Shown: positions 24,988 through 33,476, numbered from the stretch's first letter. The stretch: DNA of 64,000 nucleotides from Alphaproteobacteria bacterium (GCA_018823745.1 JAHJHR010000007.1:1-64000), one strand, 5' to 3'. Notes: generated by a model not told the origin, from the sequence alone. Numbers and translations: made by a program.

Positions 24988-25569
24988 ATGAAAGCCGCCA
25001 TGCAGATCTTCCGCTCTGCCGATCATCGGCACATGCCCTGGAAGAATGGCCGGGGCACGACCACCGAAATTGCGGCTTTCCCCCCGGGCGCCGGTCTTGA
25101 TGAGTTCGAGTGGCGCCTGTCCCTTGCCCGCATGGACAGTGACGCCCCCTTCTCGGCGTTTCCCGGCATAGTGCGCACGCTGGCAATCTTCGATGGCGAA
25201 GGCCTGCGGCTTGAAATCGCCGGGGGCGAGCCGGTAATTCTTAGGCCCTCCTCGGCTCCCTGTCGTTTTGCCGCTGACCAGGCGGCCATCGGACATCTGC
25301 TTGATGGCCCCGTCAGTAACCTCAACATCATGACCCGGGGCGACCTGTCACATGGCATGAGGCGGGTGAGGCTGTGCGGCGATCTGGAACTCGGCGTGAC
25401 GGGAACAATCCTGGTCCTGTGTCAGGCGGGGAATATGCAGGTTAGGGCAGACGGCGCTGAGGCCCGCCTTGCCCCGCTCGACTGCGCGCTGATCGAAGAG
25501 GCCCAAACACTCGCCCTGAAAAGCGAGACGGCCTGCTCCGCCTACCTCATCGAGATTTTCCGAGTGTAA
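24988..25569 (+). CDS. HutD/Ves family protein
   Basis: A 193-residue beta-rich cupin-like protein. FRSADHRHMPWKNGRGTTTEI and FEWRLSLARMDSDAPFSAFPGIVRTL are the defining HutD/Ves segments, followed by LNIMTRGDLSHGMRRV. HutD is linked to histidine utilisation in pseudomonads and may limit pathway flux; Ves is a cold- or stress-linked relative. No other hut genes are near, so its role is open. The ATG at 24988 has AGGG upstream; M5 is another possible start. It is divergent from the kinase gene and converges on the permease at 25584. Confidence 0.85.
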   Translation: MKAAMQIFRSADHRHMPWKNGRGTTTEIAAFPPGAGLDEFEWRLSLARMDSDAPFSAFPGIVRTLAIFDGEGLRLEIAGGEPVILRPSSAPCRFAADQAAIGHLLDGPVSNLNIMTRGDLSHGMRRVRLCGDLELGVTGTILVLCQAGNMQVRADGAEARLAPLDCALIEEAQTLALKSETACSAYLIEIFRV

Positions 25570-25583
25570 CCCCCGGCCGGTCA

Positions 25584-28082
25584 TCAGTCCTGCCGAAGCA
25601 CCCGGCCGACAGGCCGCGCCAGGCTCCAGGCGGCAGCAATAACACCAACGACGGTCATCAGCCCCAGAAGCGCCAGTGACCAGGGAAGTGCTGGCCCCAG
25701 GCTGGGGCGGAACGCCATCACCCCGCCGATGGCGGCCCAGGCGGCCAGATTGCCGAGCAGCAGCGCCAGCAGGCAGGCCGCGCCGCCCACCAGCGCGAAT
25801 TCGAGGATTGTCACCGCCATGACCTGCCGACGTGTAGCGCCCAGCACCTTCAGCAGCACGGCCTCCCGGCCCCGGCGCTGCTGGCTGGCGGCGACAGCGC
25901 CGCCCAGGACAAGCAGCGCAGCCAGCCCGGCAACGCTGGAGGCCGCCGACAGCAGGCGCCCGGCATCCCGTGCCACCGCCCCGAAGAAATCGATCACCTC
26001 ATCCACCAGGATCGTCGGCGATTTCGGGAACAGCGCCGCCAGCGCCGTCCGCGTCGCGGCCACGCTTTGCGGTGGCATCCAGAGGGCGGCAATCTCCCGA
26101 TACGGCGGCGGGTCGGCCGGCGGCGACAGCAGAATCGGGAAGTCGATCTCCAGCCCGGACCAGTCGACGTGCCGCAGATTGGCGATCCGCGCCGTCAGCG
26201 GCGCCCCATGGATATTCAGGGTCAGCGTATCGCCGACAGACAGGCCAAGACGGTCGGCAACCCGGCCGTCCAGCGACAGCAGGGTCGGGCCGGTATAATC
26301 CGCCGGCCACCACTCCCCGGCGACAAGTGCCCGCTCCGGCGGGGCGGCGCGCCAGGACAGCCCCCGGTCGCCCCGGATGACGAACCCCATATCGGCCGGG
26401 ACAGGCCGCTCCGTCACCTTACGGCCGGCAATCCGGTCGACCCGGCCATGCAGGAAGGGCAGACGCTGCCAGCGCGCCACCTGCGGCATGTCTTCCAGCG
26501 CGGCATCGAACCGGGCACCCTCCTCCGGCGGCAGGTTGAGCAGGACCAGATCCGGCGCCATGGCCGGAACCGTATCGGCGAGATGGCGGTCGGCATTCTC
26601 CCGGATCGCCGTGACCGCAACCAGCACGGTCAGGCTGAGCCCCATCGCCATGATCAGGGAGGCCGTCGGTGCCCCCGGCCGGTGCAGATTGGCCACAGTG
26701 AGCCGCAGCACGGGCCGGCGCGCCAGACGGTGCTGGCCGATCTTGCGCGCAGCAAGCACGCATAACCGGCCCAGCCCGATAAAGGCCAGGACCCCCACCA
26801 CCGCCGCCGCCGCGAACAGCCCGGCGATGACCGGCAAGGGTGCCGACCAGACGAACAGCGCCGCCAGCGCGGCCGCCAGCAGCACCATTGCCACCCATAG
26901 GCGTGCCGAAGCAGGCCCGGCCTGTTCAGCCGCCACGAGCTGGCGGAACAGCGCCTGTGGCGATTGCCGCCCGGCTTTGGCCAGCGGCCAGAGCGAGAAC
27001 AGCAGCGCGGCCAGAAGCCCGAACCCGCCGGCGACGATCAGCGGCCGCAGCTGAACCGCCGGATATGCGGGCAGCCAATCAGGCAGCAGCGGCAGCGCCG
27101 CCAGCGGCAGCAGCGCGCCGAGGCCCAGGCCAAGCGCGATTCCGCCCAGTGCCGCCGCGACCACCTGCACCAGATAAACCCCCAGGATGGTCCGCGATGT
27201 CGCCCCCAGGCTTTTCAGGGTGGCGATGGTGTCCCGCTTGCGCTCCAGATAGGCGCCCACACTGCTGGCGATGCCGACGCCGCCGATCAGCAGCATGCCA
27301 AGGGCGACGAAGCTAAGCAGCGAGGTTACCAACGCCAGGCTGCGCTCCACGCCTGGCACGCCCTCATCCGCATTGACGATGCGGTAGCCCGATTCCGGGA
27401 AGCGGCGCTCAAAATTGGCGATCCAGTCGGCCGGGCTCCAGCCGTCATTGAGACGCAGGCGGGTATACCAGTAGGTCTGCGTGCCGGGGGCGACCAGATC
27501 GCTGCCAGCGATGGCCGGCAGGGCGACAATCATCCGCGGGCCGAGGGTAAAGCCGCGCAGGGCCCGGTCCGGCTCCTCCCGGATCAGGGCGCGCAGCTCA
27601 AAGCGCTGGCCGCCGGCCTCGACGACATCACCCAGTGCCGCCCCCAACGCCGTCAGCAGCGGGGCCGCCACCGCCGCGCCCCACATGCCGTCGCGCCGGC
27701 CCAGAGCCTCCGCCGGGGCGATGGCCGGTTCCAGCGCCAGAGCGCCATAGAGCGGATAGGCGCTGTCCACCGCCCGCAGCTCGACCAGCGCCTGCTGCGC
27801 CCCGTGATGCACGAGGGGCCGCAACTCCACGCTCAGGCTGGCCGTCCCGTCAGCGGAAAACGCTTTAAGATGCGCTGGATCGGGCGGCTGATGGAACAGG
27901 CGCAGCGAGACATCGCCGCCAATGCTCAGACGCCCCCCGGCGCGCACGCCGTCGAGGATCATCGCCGACAGCCCGCCAATGCTGGCAATCGCCGCCGTGC
28001 CCAGCGCGACACAGACCATCAGAAGCCAGAAACCGCCCAGCGCGCCCCGCAGGTCGCGACAGGCCAGACGCAGCACAACCAC
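25584..28082 (-). CDS. FtsX-like ABC transporter permease (YbbP type), no ATPase nearby
   Basis: An 832-residue permease with two FtsX units: membrane segments near residues 15-40, 250-360 (three) and 400-450, a second extracytoplasmic domain, and three more near the C-terminus (residues 700-825), such as ATLKSLGATSRTILGVYLVQV and VLLKVLGATRRQVMAVTILE at the cytoplasmic coupling sites. The layout fits the YbbP family, which works with the ATPase YbbA, often next to the esterase TesA. Neither is within 3 kb on either side here. The start is GTG with AGGAGG 10 bases upstream. Substrate unknown; lipid or lipoprotein export is possible. Confidence 0.8.
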   Translation of the reverse strand: MVVLRLACRDLRGALGGFWLLMVCVALGTAAIASIGGLSAMILDGVRAGGRLSIGGDVSLRLFHQPPDPAHLKAFSADGTASLSVELRPLVHHGAQQALVELRAVDSAYPLYGALALEPAIAPAEALGRRDGMWGAAVAAPLLTALGAALGDVVEAGGQRFELRALIREEPDRALRGFTLGPRMIVALPAIAGSDLVAPGTQTYWYTRLRLNDGWSPADWIANFERRFPESGYRIVNADEGVPGVERSLALVTSLLSFVALGMLLIGGVGIASSVGAYLERKRDTIATLKSLGATSRTILGVYLVQVVAAALGGIALGLGLGALLPLAALPLLPDWLPAYPAVQLRPLIVAGGFGLLAALLFSLWPLAKAGRQSPQALFRQLVAAEQAGPASARLWVAMVLLAAALAALFVWSAPLPVIAGLFAAAAVVGVLAFIGLGRLCVLAARKIGQHRLARRPVLRLTVANLHRPGAPTASLIMAMGLSLTVLVAVTAIRENADRHLADTVPAMAPDLVLLNLPPEEGARFDAALEDMPQVARWQRLPFLHGRVDRIAGRKVTERPVPADMGFVIRGDRGLSWRAAPPERALVAGEWWPADYTGPTLLSLDGRVADRLGLSVGDTLTLNIHGAPLTARIANLRHVDWSGLEIDFPILLSPPADPPPYREIAALWMPPQSVAATRTALAALFPKSPTILVDEVIDFFGAVARDAGRLLSAASSVAGLAALLVLGGAVAASQQRRGREAVLLKVLGATRRQVMAVTILEFALVGGAACLLALLLGNLAAWAAIGGVMAFRPSLGPALPWSLALLGLMTVVGVIAAAWSLARPVGRVLRQD

Positions 28083-28172
28083 TTATTTGCTTCCTCCTGT
28101 CGGCCAGCTCAAACGGCACTTGTTCAGGGGGAATATGTCATCAAACACCTCAAGCGCCAGGGTTTATCGGCC

Positions 28173-28198
28173 GGAACAAGACTGGCCAAGACGGCGTT
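28173..28198 (+). promoter_or_regulatory. Perfect EcfG-type (general stress) promoter before the DUF2934 gene
   Basis: GGAAC (28173-28177), 17 bases, CGTT (28195-28198), an exact match to the alphaproteobacterial EcfG consensus GGAAC-N16/17-CGTT. It ends 30 bases before the ATG at 28229, leaving room for a short leader with AAGGAG. Control by the general stress sigma factor is inferred. Confidence 0.7.
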
Positions 28199-28228
28199 AG
28201 AAAGGCACACCCTCCCAAGGAGAGACCC

Positions 28229-28498
28229 ATGGCGACGCCCAAGAATACGCCGGACAAAGCTGACAAGACTGAAGAGAACCCCGCCAATCAGGAGAACCGC
28301 GTCCGCGAATACGCGCACCGGCTCTGGGAGGATGAAGACCGCCGTCCCGGGAACAAGTCTGGAGGCACCCCCGGTGACAAAGGCGACGCCGAGTGGGAAC
28401 TGGCTGACGAGTTGGTCGAAGCCGAAGACGAACGACCGGAATCGAGCAAGCCGGCTGCGACTCCGAAGGACAAGAAGCCCACGGGCGGCGACACCTAA
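28229..28498 (+). CDS. DUF2934 family small acidic protein (first copy)
   Basis: An 89-residue, strongly charged protein. NRVREYAHRLWEDEDRRPG followed by an acidic helix matches the short DUF2934 motif (R-I/V-R-E-x-A-Y/H-x-L-W-E-x-E-G-R-P-x-G). The usual ending with a conserved H-W is altered, here D-A-E-W. The tails are low-complexity K/E/P/T and probably disordered. The family is common in alphaproteobacteria, often near stress and glycogen genes; function unknown. AAGGAG lies just before the ATG. A perfect EcfG-like promoter and a strong terminator bracket it as a single-gene unit. A second copy is at 62028. Confidence 0.8.
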   Translation: MATPKNTPDKADKTEENPANQENRVREYAHRLWEDEDRRPGNKSGGTPGDKGDAEWELADELVEAEDERPESSKPAATPKDKKPTGGDT

Positions 28499-28520
28499 CC
28501 CCTTGGCCTTTCCCGGATAT

Positions 28521-28560
28521 AACAAAGCCCGCAGGCGGTTGCTCTGCGGGCTTTGTTTTT
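28521..28560 (+). terminator. Rho-independent terminator between DUF2934 and PPOX genes
   Basis: AACAAAGCCCGCA (28521-28533) pairs perfectly with TGCGGGCTTTGTT (28545-28557) across an 11-base loop, followed by a T run. It ends the DUF2934 transcript, and because the stem itself is A/T-rich at its base it may also stop the convergent PPOX transcript. Confidence 0.92.
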
Positions 28561-28576
28561 TGGCAGTGACAGGCCT

Positions 28577-29221
28577 TCAGCGACCGTAATTCTTCATCGC
28601 CTCGGGGGCCGCAATGCCCGGCTTCAGCTTCGGATCATCGACCGGCGCGCCGGCCTGAAGCCGCAGCGGAATGGTGCCCGCCCAGAGATCCAGCTCGTAA
28701 TCGCCATCCATGTCGATCACACCCAGATCGCGCACCTTGGCCGACACTTCCTCCAGCGCGAAGCGCAGCACCAGCGTGGCGTCCAGTTCCTTCTGCTTCA
28801 GGCGGCGCACCTGATGGCCGGGGATCAGATCCTGCACCACGGCATCCATCACCGCCTCCTTGTCGGCATCGGCGACGATCTCGCCGACGCCGTAGATCAC
28901 CACCGATCGGTAATCCATGCTGCAGCCGAAGCCGGAGCGCCCGGCGACGATGGCATCGACCAGCGTCACCTCGATGCAGGCCAGCGCCCCGCTGGCCAGG
29001 GCCGAGAGCATGCGGTTGCCATGGCTGCCATGGAGATAGACATGCTCGCCGATCCGCGTGATGGCGGTGGGAATGATGCGCGGCTCGCCGTCCTGCACGA
29101 AGCCGACATGGCAGACCAGCGCCTCGTCAAGCACCCGGTGGACCAATTCGCGGTCATAGCGCCCGCGCTCCGGCCGGCGGCGAATGGCGGTGCGGGGCGT
29201 CTGCGGGATAATGTCGCTCAT
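28577..29221 (-). CDS. Pyridoxamine 5'-phosphate oxidase-like flavoprotein
   Basis: A 214-residue protein of the split-barrel FMN-binding family: ALVCHVGFVQDGEPRIIPTA, VYLHGSHGNRML (phosphate-binding), ACIEVTLVDAIVAGRSGFGCSMDYRSVVIYG, and a C-terminal dimer region. The family includes heme-degradation and general flavin-binding enzymes, so the substrate is not fixed. The ATG at 29221 overlaps the stop of the Ldh-family gene by one base (TGATG), so they are co-translated. The operon context suggests a role alongside the dehydrogenase in amino-acid or imine metabolism. Confidence 0.85.
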   Translation of the reverse strand: MSDIIPQTPRTAIRRRPERGRYDRELVHRVLDEALVCHVGFVQDGEPRIIPTAITRIGEHVYLHGSHGNRMLSALASGALACIEVTLVDAIVAGRSGFGCSMDYRSVVIYGVGEIVADADKEAVMDAVVQDLIPGHQVRRLKQKELDATLVLRFALEEVSAKVRDLGVIDMDGDYELDLWAGTIPLRLQAGAPVDDPKLKPGIAAPEAMKNYGR

Positions 29222-30306
29222 CACGCCCCCTTCTTTTCGCCATAGAGCAGCACGTCGCCTTCATAGGCTGCCAGTTTCTCGACCGCCTCGCCGGCACTGA
29301 AGGCCTGCAGCGTGTCATAGAGCGAGAGGGGCACGGTAACGCCCTCGACCATATTGCGCTTACGCACCTGGTAGCGGCGGTCGGACGGCAGGCGCGTGCC
29401 TTCCTGCTCCAGGATCAGCGAGAACAGCCGTTCGCCATGCGCCATCTGCCGTTCCAGATTGCCCCCGGCCATGCACCGGGTCGGGTCAATGGCGATGATC
29501 AGCTCGCCGCCGCAGGGCGCGCCGGTATTGGCCACGTCATCCTCGCCGGATTCGAAGCTGAGCAGATCGCCGACCAGCGGGCCGGCCAGCAATTCGATCA
29601 TCAGCGCGATGGCCGAGCCCTTATGCCCGCCAAAGGGAAGCTGCGCGCCGGCCAGCGCTTCCTTGGGATCGGTCGTCGGCTGACCGTCCGGGCCGATGGC
29701 CCAGCCCGGCGGCAATGCACGGCCGTCACGCATGCGGATCTGGATTTCGCCGCGCGCGCTTTCGCTGGCGGCCTGGTCGAACACCAGCGGCGGATGGTTG
29801 GCGCGCGGCCAGGCGAAGGCCATCGGATTGGTGCCGAAGACCGGCTTGGTGCCGCCCGCCGGCACGACATAGGGAATGGCCGAGACGAAGGCGAAAGCGA
29901 CCAGCCCGCGATTGGCGAGCCGCTCCACTTCCGGCCACAAAGCGGCAACGTTCAGGGCGTTGTTCACCGCCAGAGCGGCGATGCCCTGCTGCTTCGCCCG
30001 CTCGGCCAGCGGCGCCTCGCCGCGTTCGATGGCCAAAGGCGAGAAACCGCGATGGGCGTCGATCTTCACCACCCCGGGGGCAAGCTCGGTGACCGTTGGC
30101 TCGGCATCGCCCGAGGCCTGACCGACCTTCAGCGCATTTACATAGAACGGGATGCGGAACAGGCCGTGATGGCGGCACTCGTCGCGCTCCGCCTCGGTCA
30201 CTGTGGTGGCGATGGCCTGGGCATGCGCCTCGTTGAATCCCTGGGTCAGCAGCAGCCCCTTGGCAAGAGCATGCACCTGCGTAAGCGTCAGCCGGATATC
30301 GTCCAT
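29221..30306 (-). CDS. Ldh family NAD(P)H-dependent oxidoreductase (malate/L-lactate dehydrogenase fold)
   Basis: A 361-residue enzyme of the LDH2/MDG2 family, which includes delta1-piperideine/pyrroline-2-carboxylate reductase (DpkA) and ureidoglycolate dehydrogenase. Conserved stretches include DECRHHGLFRIPFYVNAL (the catalytic H), GIAALAVNNALNVAALWPEVE, TNPMAFAWPRANHPPLVFDQA and PFGGHKGSAIALMIELLAG. The ATG at 30306 has GGAGG 7 bases upstream; earlier in-frame starts lie in the promoter region. It leads an operon with the PPOX-like gene. A 20-base site that recurs before the XRE-cupin gene lies 50 bases upstream. Lysine/proline catabolism is the most likely setting. Confidence 0.85.
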   Translation of the reverse strand: MDDIRLTLTQVHALAKGLLLTQGFNEAHAQAIATTVTEAERDECRHHGLFRIPFYVNALKVGQASGDAEPTVTELAPGVVKIDAHRGFSPLAIERGEAPLAERAKQQGIAALAVNNALNVAALWPEVERLANRGLVAFAFVSAIPYVVPAGGTKPVFGTNPMAFAWPRANHPPLVFDQAASESARGEIQIRMRDGRALPPGWAIGPDGQPTTDPKEALAGAQLPFGGHKGSAIALMIELLAGPLVGDLLSFESGEDDVANTGAPCGGELIIAIDPTRCMAGGNLERQMAHGERLFSLILEQEGTRLPSDRRYQVRKRNMVEGVTVPLSLYDTLQAFSAGEAVEKLAAYEGDVLLYGEKKGA

Positions 30307-30355
30307 TTGCCCCTCCATATGCGCGTTTAGCAATTTGCATATGGATTCCACAAAA

Positions 30356-30375
30356 ATGCATGTCATACAAATTCA
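30356..30375 (-). promoter_or_regulatory. Shared operator site 1, before the Ldh-family operon
   Basis: ATGCATGT-N6-AATTCA (30356-30375). The same half-sites with the same spacing recur at 31037-31056 before the XRE-cupin gene. The two copies match at 14 fixed positions plus some of the spacer. Sites of this sort are expected for a regulator that controls both itself and its neighbour. Confidence 0.6.
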
Positions 30376-30412
30376 ATCGCAGCCGAATGCAGCTCATGAA
30401 AACGGTGGCTCC

Positions 30413-31015
30413 TTAAACGGACGGGTGATCGGCCAGATGCGAGGGCGAGACCAGCATCAGCATACGGGCAGGGCCGGTGCCGATATTGCGCCCCATATGC
30501 GGGGCCTCGCATTTGAAATGAACGCAGTCGCCCGGCTCCAGCGTGAAGCGGTCGCCGCCGATCTGGAACTCCATGCGGCCCTCCAGAAGATAGAGCATCT
30601 CCTCGCCCTCATGGCTCAGCAGCGGCACATCCTCGGTACCGCCCTCGGGGAATTCCAGCAGGAAGCCGGCCATATGCGGGTCGGGCAAATCATCCGTCAG
30701 CCGGTAGAATTCATAGTCCCCGGCAGATATCGCCGCAGTGGCGGGGCGGTCCGCCCGGCGCGACAGGGTGTATTGCTTGGGCACATAGGCCTGATTCGAA
30801 TCCTCGAACAGATCGCGCAGCGGCACCCCCAGGCAGGAGGATATCTCGATCAGATTGGCAATCGACGTCGCCGCCTCGCCGCGCTCTACCCGCGACAGGA
30901 ACGCCGCGGAAAGCCCCGCCGCCGTGCCCAGCGCCTGCAGGGTCATCCCCCGCTCCCGCCGGGCCGCACGCAGCCGCTGGCCGAGCTTGCGCGCAATATA
31001 CTGCGTCTGATTCAT
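30413..31015 (-). CDS. XRE-family regulator with C-terminal cupin domain
   Basis: A 200-residue regulator. The N-terminal helix-turn-helix (LGQRLRAARRERGMTLQALG, then GLSAAFLSRVERGEA) is of the XRE/PuuR type. The C-terminal cupin contains SHEGEEMLYLLEGRMEFQIG and LEPGDCVHFKCEAPHMGRN. Such proteins often sense amino acids or polyamines and repress catabolic operons. The ATG at 31015 is chosen because a GAGGGGG run precedes it; an ATG one codon earlier is too close. The gene is upstream of, and same strand as, the Ldh-PPOX operon, with about 100 bases between. A repeated 20-base site before both suggests one regulon. Confidence 0.88.
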   Translation of the reverse strand: MNQTQYIARKLGQRLRAARRERGMTLQALGTAAGLSAAFLSRVERGEAATSIANLIEISSCLGVPLRDLFEDSNQAYVPKQYTLSRRADRPATAAISAGDYEFYRLTDDLPDPHMAGFLLEFPEGGTEDVPLLSHEGEEMLYLLEGRMEFQIGGDRFTLEPGDCVHFKCEAPHMGRNIGTGPARMLMLVSPSHLADHPSV

Positions 31016-31036
31016 CATCCCCCCTCGTTCATGAGG

Positions 31037-31056
31037 ATGCATGTAGTGAAAATTCA
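31037..31056 (-). promoter_or_regulatory. Shared operator site 2, before the XRE-cupin regulator
   Basis: ATGCATGT-N6-AATTCA (31037-31056), 21 bases before the regulator start, matching site 1 at 30356. Its position over the start of the gene fits autorepression. A further TTCATGAA palindrome lies near 31110. Confidence 0.6.
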
Positions 31057-31184
31057 TGCGTGCCGCAAGTTCGAGGGGAATAACCACTGCAAGCAGCCCC
31101 TTCAGAAAATTCATGAAATCGAAATAATCTGCGGTCGCCCGCACCCTAGACTGGCCGCTTATGGGATAACATCAGGGCGATGCC

Positions 31185-32723
31185 ATGCGGACGCGAGACG
31201 AAGGAAAAGTCTCTGTTCAGGAGACGCCGGAATACGGCCTGATCGATGCCATCGAAAGTGCGTCCGAGGCCTTCGTGATCTGGGATGCCGAGGACCGCAT
31301 GGTGTTCTGCAATTCCCGCTACAAGAGCTTCTTCGCCGAGCCGGAGAAGGTGTGCCCCGGCGTGCGCTTCGATTCGCTGGTGGAAATGAACATCGCCCAT
31401 ACCAGCGTCGCCGAGATCAGCCTGCTGCCCGCCGGCTGGGACCCCGACCAGTACCGCCGCGCCCGGCTCGACTGCCACAATCTGGCGCGCGACACTTTCA
31501 TCCAGCTGCGCGACGGGCGCTGGCTGCAATCCTGCGAGCGGCGCACCCGCGAGGGCGGCGTCGTTGGCGTCTATACCGACATCACCGAGCGCAAGCGCGC
31601 CGAGGAGGCCCTGGCCGCCTCCAAGCGTGCGGCAGAGGAGGCCAACCTCGCCAAATCCCGCTTCCTGGCCGCCGCCAGCCATGATCTGCGCCAGCCGCTG
31701 CATGCGGTCGGCATCCTGGTCTCCGCCCTGTCGGCCCGGCTGGAGGATGAACGGCAGAAGGAGATCGCCGGCCAGATCGGCGACTGCCTGGAAACCGTCT
31801 CCAGCCTGTTCGACGCGCTGCTCGATATTTCCAAGCTGGATGCCGGCGTGGTTGCTCCGGCCTTCGCGCCGGTACCGCTCGGCCCGCTGCTGAAGGCGCT
31901 GCGGCGGGAATTCACCCCGCTGGCCGAGCGCAAGGGGCTGCGGCTGACCGTGCTGGACAGCCGGCTGGCCGTGCGCAGCGATGCGGCGATGCTGGGCCGC
32001 ATCCTGAGGAACTTCCTGTCCAACGCGATCAAATACACCGAGTCCGGCGGCGTTCTGCTTGGCGTCCGGCGGCGCGGGGAGAGTTTGCGGATCGACGTTA
32101 TCGACAATGGGCCGGGTTTCGACCCGGCCGAGGCCGAGGCGGTGTTCCGGGAGTTCCACAGGCTGGAGGGCACGGCGGCACAGCAGGGCATCGGTCTGGG
32201 CCTGTCCATCGCCGACCGTCTGGCGCGGCTACTGGAACACCGGCTGGAGGTGGCGACGCAGCCCGGCGCCGGCGCGCGCTTCTCGCTCCATGCCGCCCCG
32301 GCCGAGGCGCCGACAGCGGCCGCAGTGCCGATGCAGACCCCTCGCCGGGTCCTCTCCGGCCGCCGGTTACTGCTGATCGATGATGACCCGGAAATCCGCC
32401 GGGCGGCGCTGCTGCTGTTCGAAGGCTGGGGCTGCCACTGCGCCGCCGCTTCCGGCCTGGAGGATGCTGCGGCCGCTTTGGCATGCCTGGACGGCCCGCC
32501 CGAGGCGATGATCGTCGATTATCACCTGAAGCACGGCCGCACCGGCGACTGGGTGGCGGCCCGCATCACCGAAAACCTGGGCGCGCCGGTACCGACCGTG
32601 ATGGTCACCGGCGAGACCGCGCCGGAACTGCTGCAGAAGGTTCAGGGGCTGGGCTTCCCGGTGCTGCACAAGCCGCTACAGCCGATGCGGCTGCGCGCCG
32701 TGCTGCAGCATCTGCTGGGCTAG
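31185..32723 (+). CDS. Soluble PAS hybrid histidine kinase with receiver domain
   Basis: A 512-residue cytoplasmic protein with no membrane segment. A PAS domain (residues 15-130: AIESASEAFVIWDAEDRMVF, ending GVVGVYTDITERKRAEE) leads through a coiled coil to the H-box AAASHDLRQPLHAVGIL, an ATPase domain (NFLSNAIKYTESGG, DNGPGFDP, GIGLGLSIADRL) and a receiver domain (LLIDDDPEIRR, with the acceptor in MIVDYHLKHG). Kinases with this H-box and layout (NahK, ErcS'-like) work in phosphorelays with LuxR-type regulators, some of which govern PQQ-dependent alcohol oxidation. The convergent LuxR-type gene shares a 4-base stop overlap and is the likely partner. Confidence 0.87.
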   Translation: MRTRDEGKVSVQETPEYGLIDAIESASEAFVIWDAEDRMVFCNSRYKSFFAEPEKVCPGVRFDSLVEMNIAHTSVAEISLLPAGWDPDQYRRARLDCHNLARDTFIQLRDGRWLQSCERRTREGGVVGVYTDITERKRAEEALAASKRAAEEANLAKSRFLAAASHDLRQPLHAVGILVSALSARLEDERQKEIAGQIGDCLETVSSLFDALLDISKLDAGVVAPAFAPVPLGPLLKALRREFTPLAERKGLRLTVLDSRLAVRSDAAMLGRILRNFLSNAIKYTESGGVLLGVRRRGESLRIDVIDNGPGFDPAEAEAVFREFHRLEGTAAQQGIGLGLSIADRLARLLEHRLEVATQPGAGARFSLHAAPAEAPTAAAVPMQTPRRVLSGRRLLLIDDDPEIRRAALLLFEGWGCHCAAASGLEDAAAALACLDGPPEAMIVDYHLKHGRTGDWVAARITENLGAPVPTVMVTGETAPELLQKVQGLGFPVLHKPLQPMRLRAVLQHLLG

Positions 32724-33355
32724 ACCTGGCGGTAGCGGCGGGCCAGCACGGCAGCCTCGATGCGCGAGGCGACACCCAGACGACGCAGGGTCTGGGAAAC
32801 CTGGTTCTTCACCGTCTGCTCGGCCAGCCCCAGCCGGCCGCCGATGGCCCGGTTGGACAGCCCCTCGCCCAACAGCACAAATATTTCGCCCTGCCGGTCG
32901 GTCAGTCCCAGGGTTTTCGGGTCGAGGGCCGGCCGCTCGGGCGCCGGCTCCTCCTCGCCATCAATGATCGAGGGCGGCACATAGACACCGCCGGCCAGCA
33001 CCAGACGCAGCGCGCCGGCCATCACCTCGGTGCGGGTCGATTTCGGCAGATAGCCGGCCGCCCCCGCCGCCAGCGCCCGGCGGATCAGCGCCGGAGTCTC
33101 ATCCGCTGACACCACGACCACGGCGACCGCCGGGAAATGCTGGCGCAGCAGATCCAGCCCTTCCAGCCCGCGTGCGCCGGGAATCACCAGATCCAGCAGC
33201 ACCAGCCCGATTTCCGGGTCGCGGCTCAGGCAGTCGACCACCTGTGGAAGGTTCTCGACCTCCAGTACCGGCATGCCCGGCGCGCAGGCTTCCAGCATCT
33301 CGCGCAAGCCACTGCGGATCAGGGCATGGTCGTCGGCGATCAAGGCTTTTGGCAT
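32720..33355 (-). CDS. LuxR/NarL-type response regulator (EraR/AgmR-like)
   Basis: A 211-residue regulator: receiver with MPKALIADDHALIRSGLREM, the acceptor in GLVLLDLVIPG, the switch in VVSADE and K in GYLPKSTRTEV. The C-terminal LuxR helix-turn-helix reads LTDRQGEIFVLLGEGLSNRAIGGRLGLAEQTVKNQVSQTLRRL. The start matches regulators such as AgmR/EraR that control PQQ-linked alcohol oxidation, and the pqq genes lie 15 kb away, but a link is only inferred. ATG at 33355; earlier codons have no family-like sequence. It converges on the hybrid kinase, sharing CTAG at the stops. Confidence 0.87.
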   Translation of the reverse strand: MPKALIADDHALIRSGLREMLEACAPGMPVLEVENLPQVVDCLSRDPEIGLVLLDLVIPGARGLEGLDLLRQHFPAVAVVVVSADETPALIRRALAAGAAGYLPKSTRTEVMAGALRLVLAGGVYVPPSIIDGEEEPAPERPALDPKTLGLTDRQGEIFVLLGEGLSNRAIGGRLGLAEQTVKNQVSQTLRRLGVASRIEAAVLARRYRQV

Positions 33356-33385
33356 GATGAACCGCCCTGTAACGGAACCCGGTAC

Positions 33386-33399
33386 GGTACGAAAGTACC
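33386..33399. promoter_or_regulatory. Inverted repeat GGTAC-GAAA-GTACC in a divergent promoter region
   Basis: Perfect 5-base arms around GAAA (33386-33399), preceded by another GGTAC (33381-33385). It lies 30 bases before the LuxR-type gene start, on the side facing the Ugp-like operon. It may be an operator for that regulator. Confidence 0.4.
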
Positions 33400-33450
33400 A
33401 AGCTTCTCGCACCCGCACAATCGCCGATCCGGACGTAGTTACGGTGGAAC

Positions 33451-33476
33451 GGATGGACCTTCAGGTCCCGCCATCC
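33451..33476. promoter_or_regulatory. Nested palindrome upstream of the Ugp-like operon
   Basis: GGACCT-TC-AGGTCC (33455-33468) is a perfect palindrome inside GGAT...ATCC (33451-33476). It lies 100 bases before the ATPase gene, so it may be an operator or a hairpin in the leader transcript. Nothing distinguishes the two from sequence alone. Confidence 0.4.
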
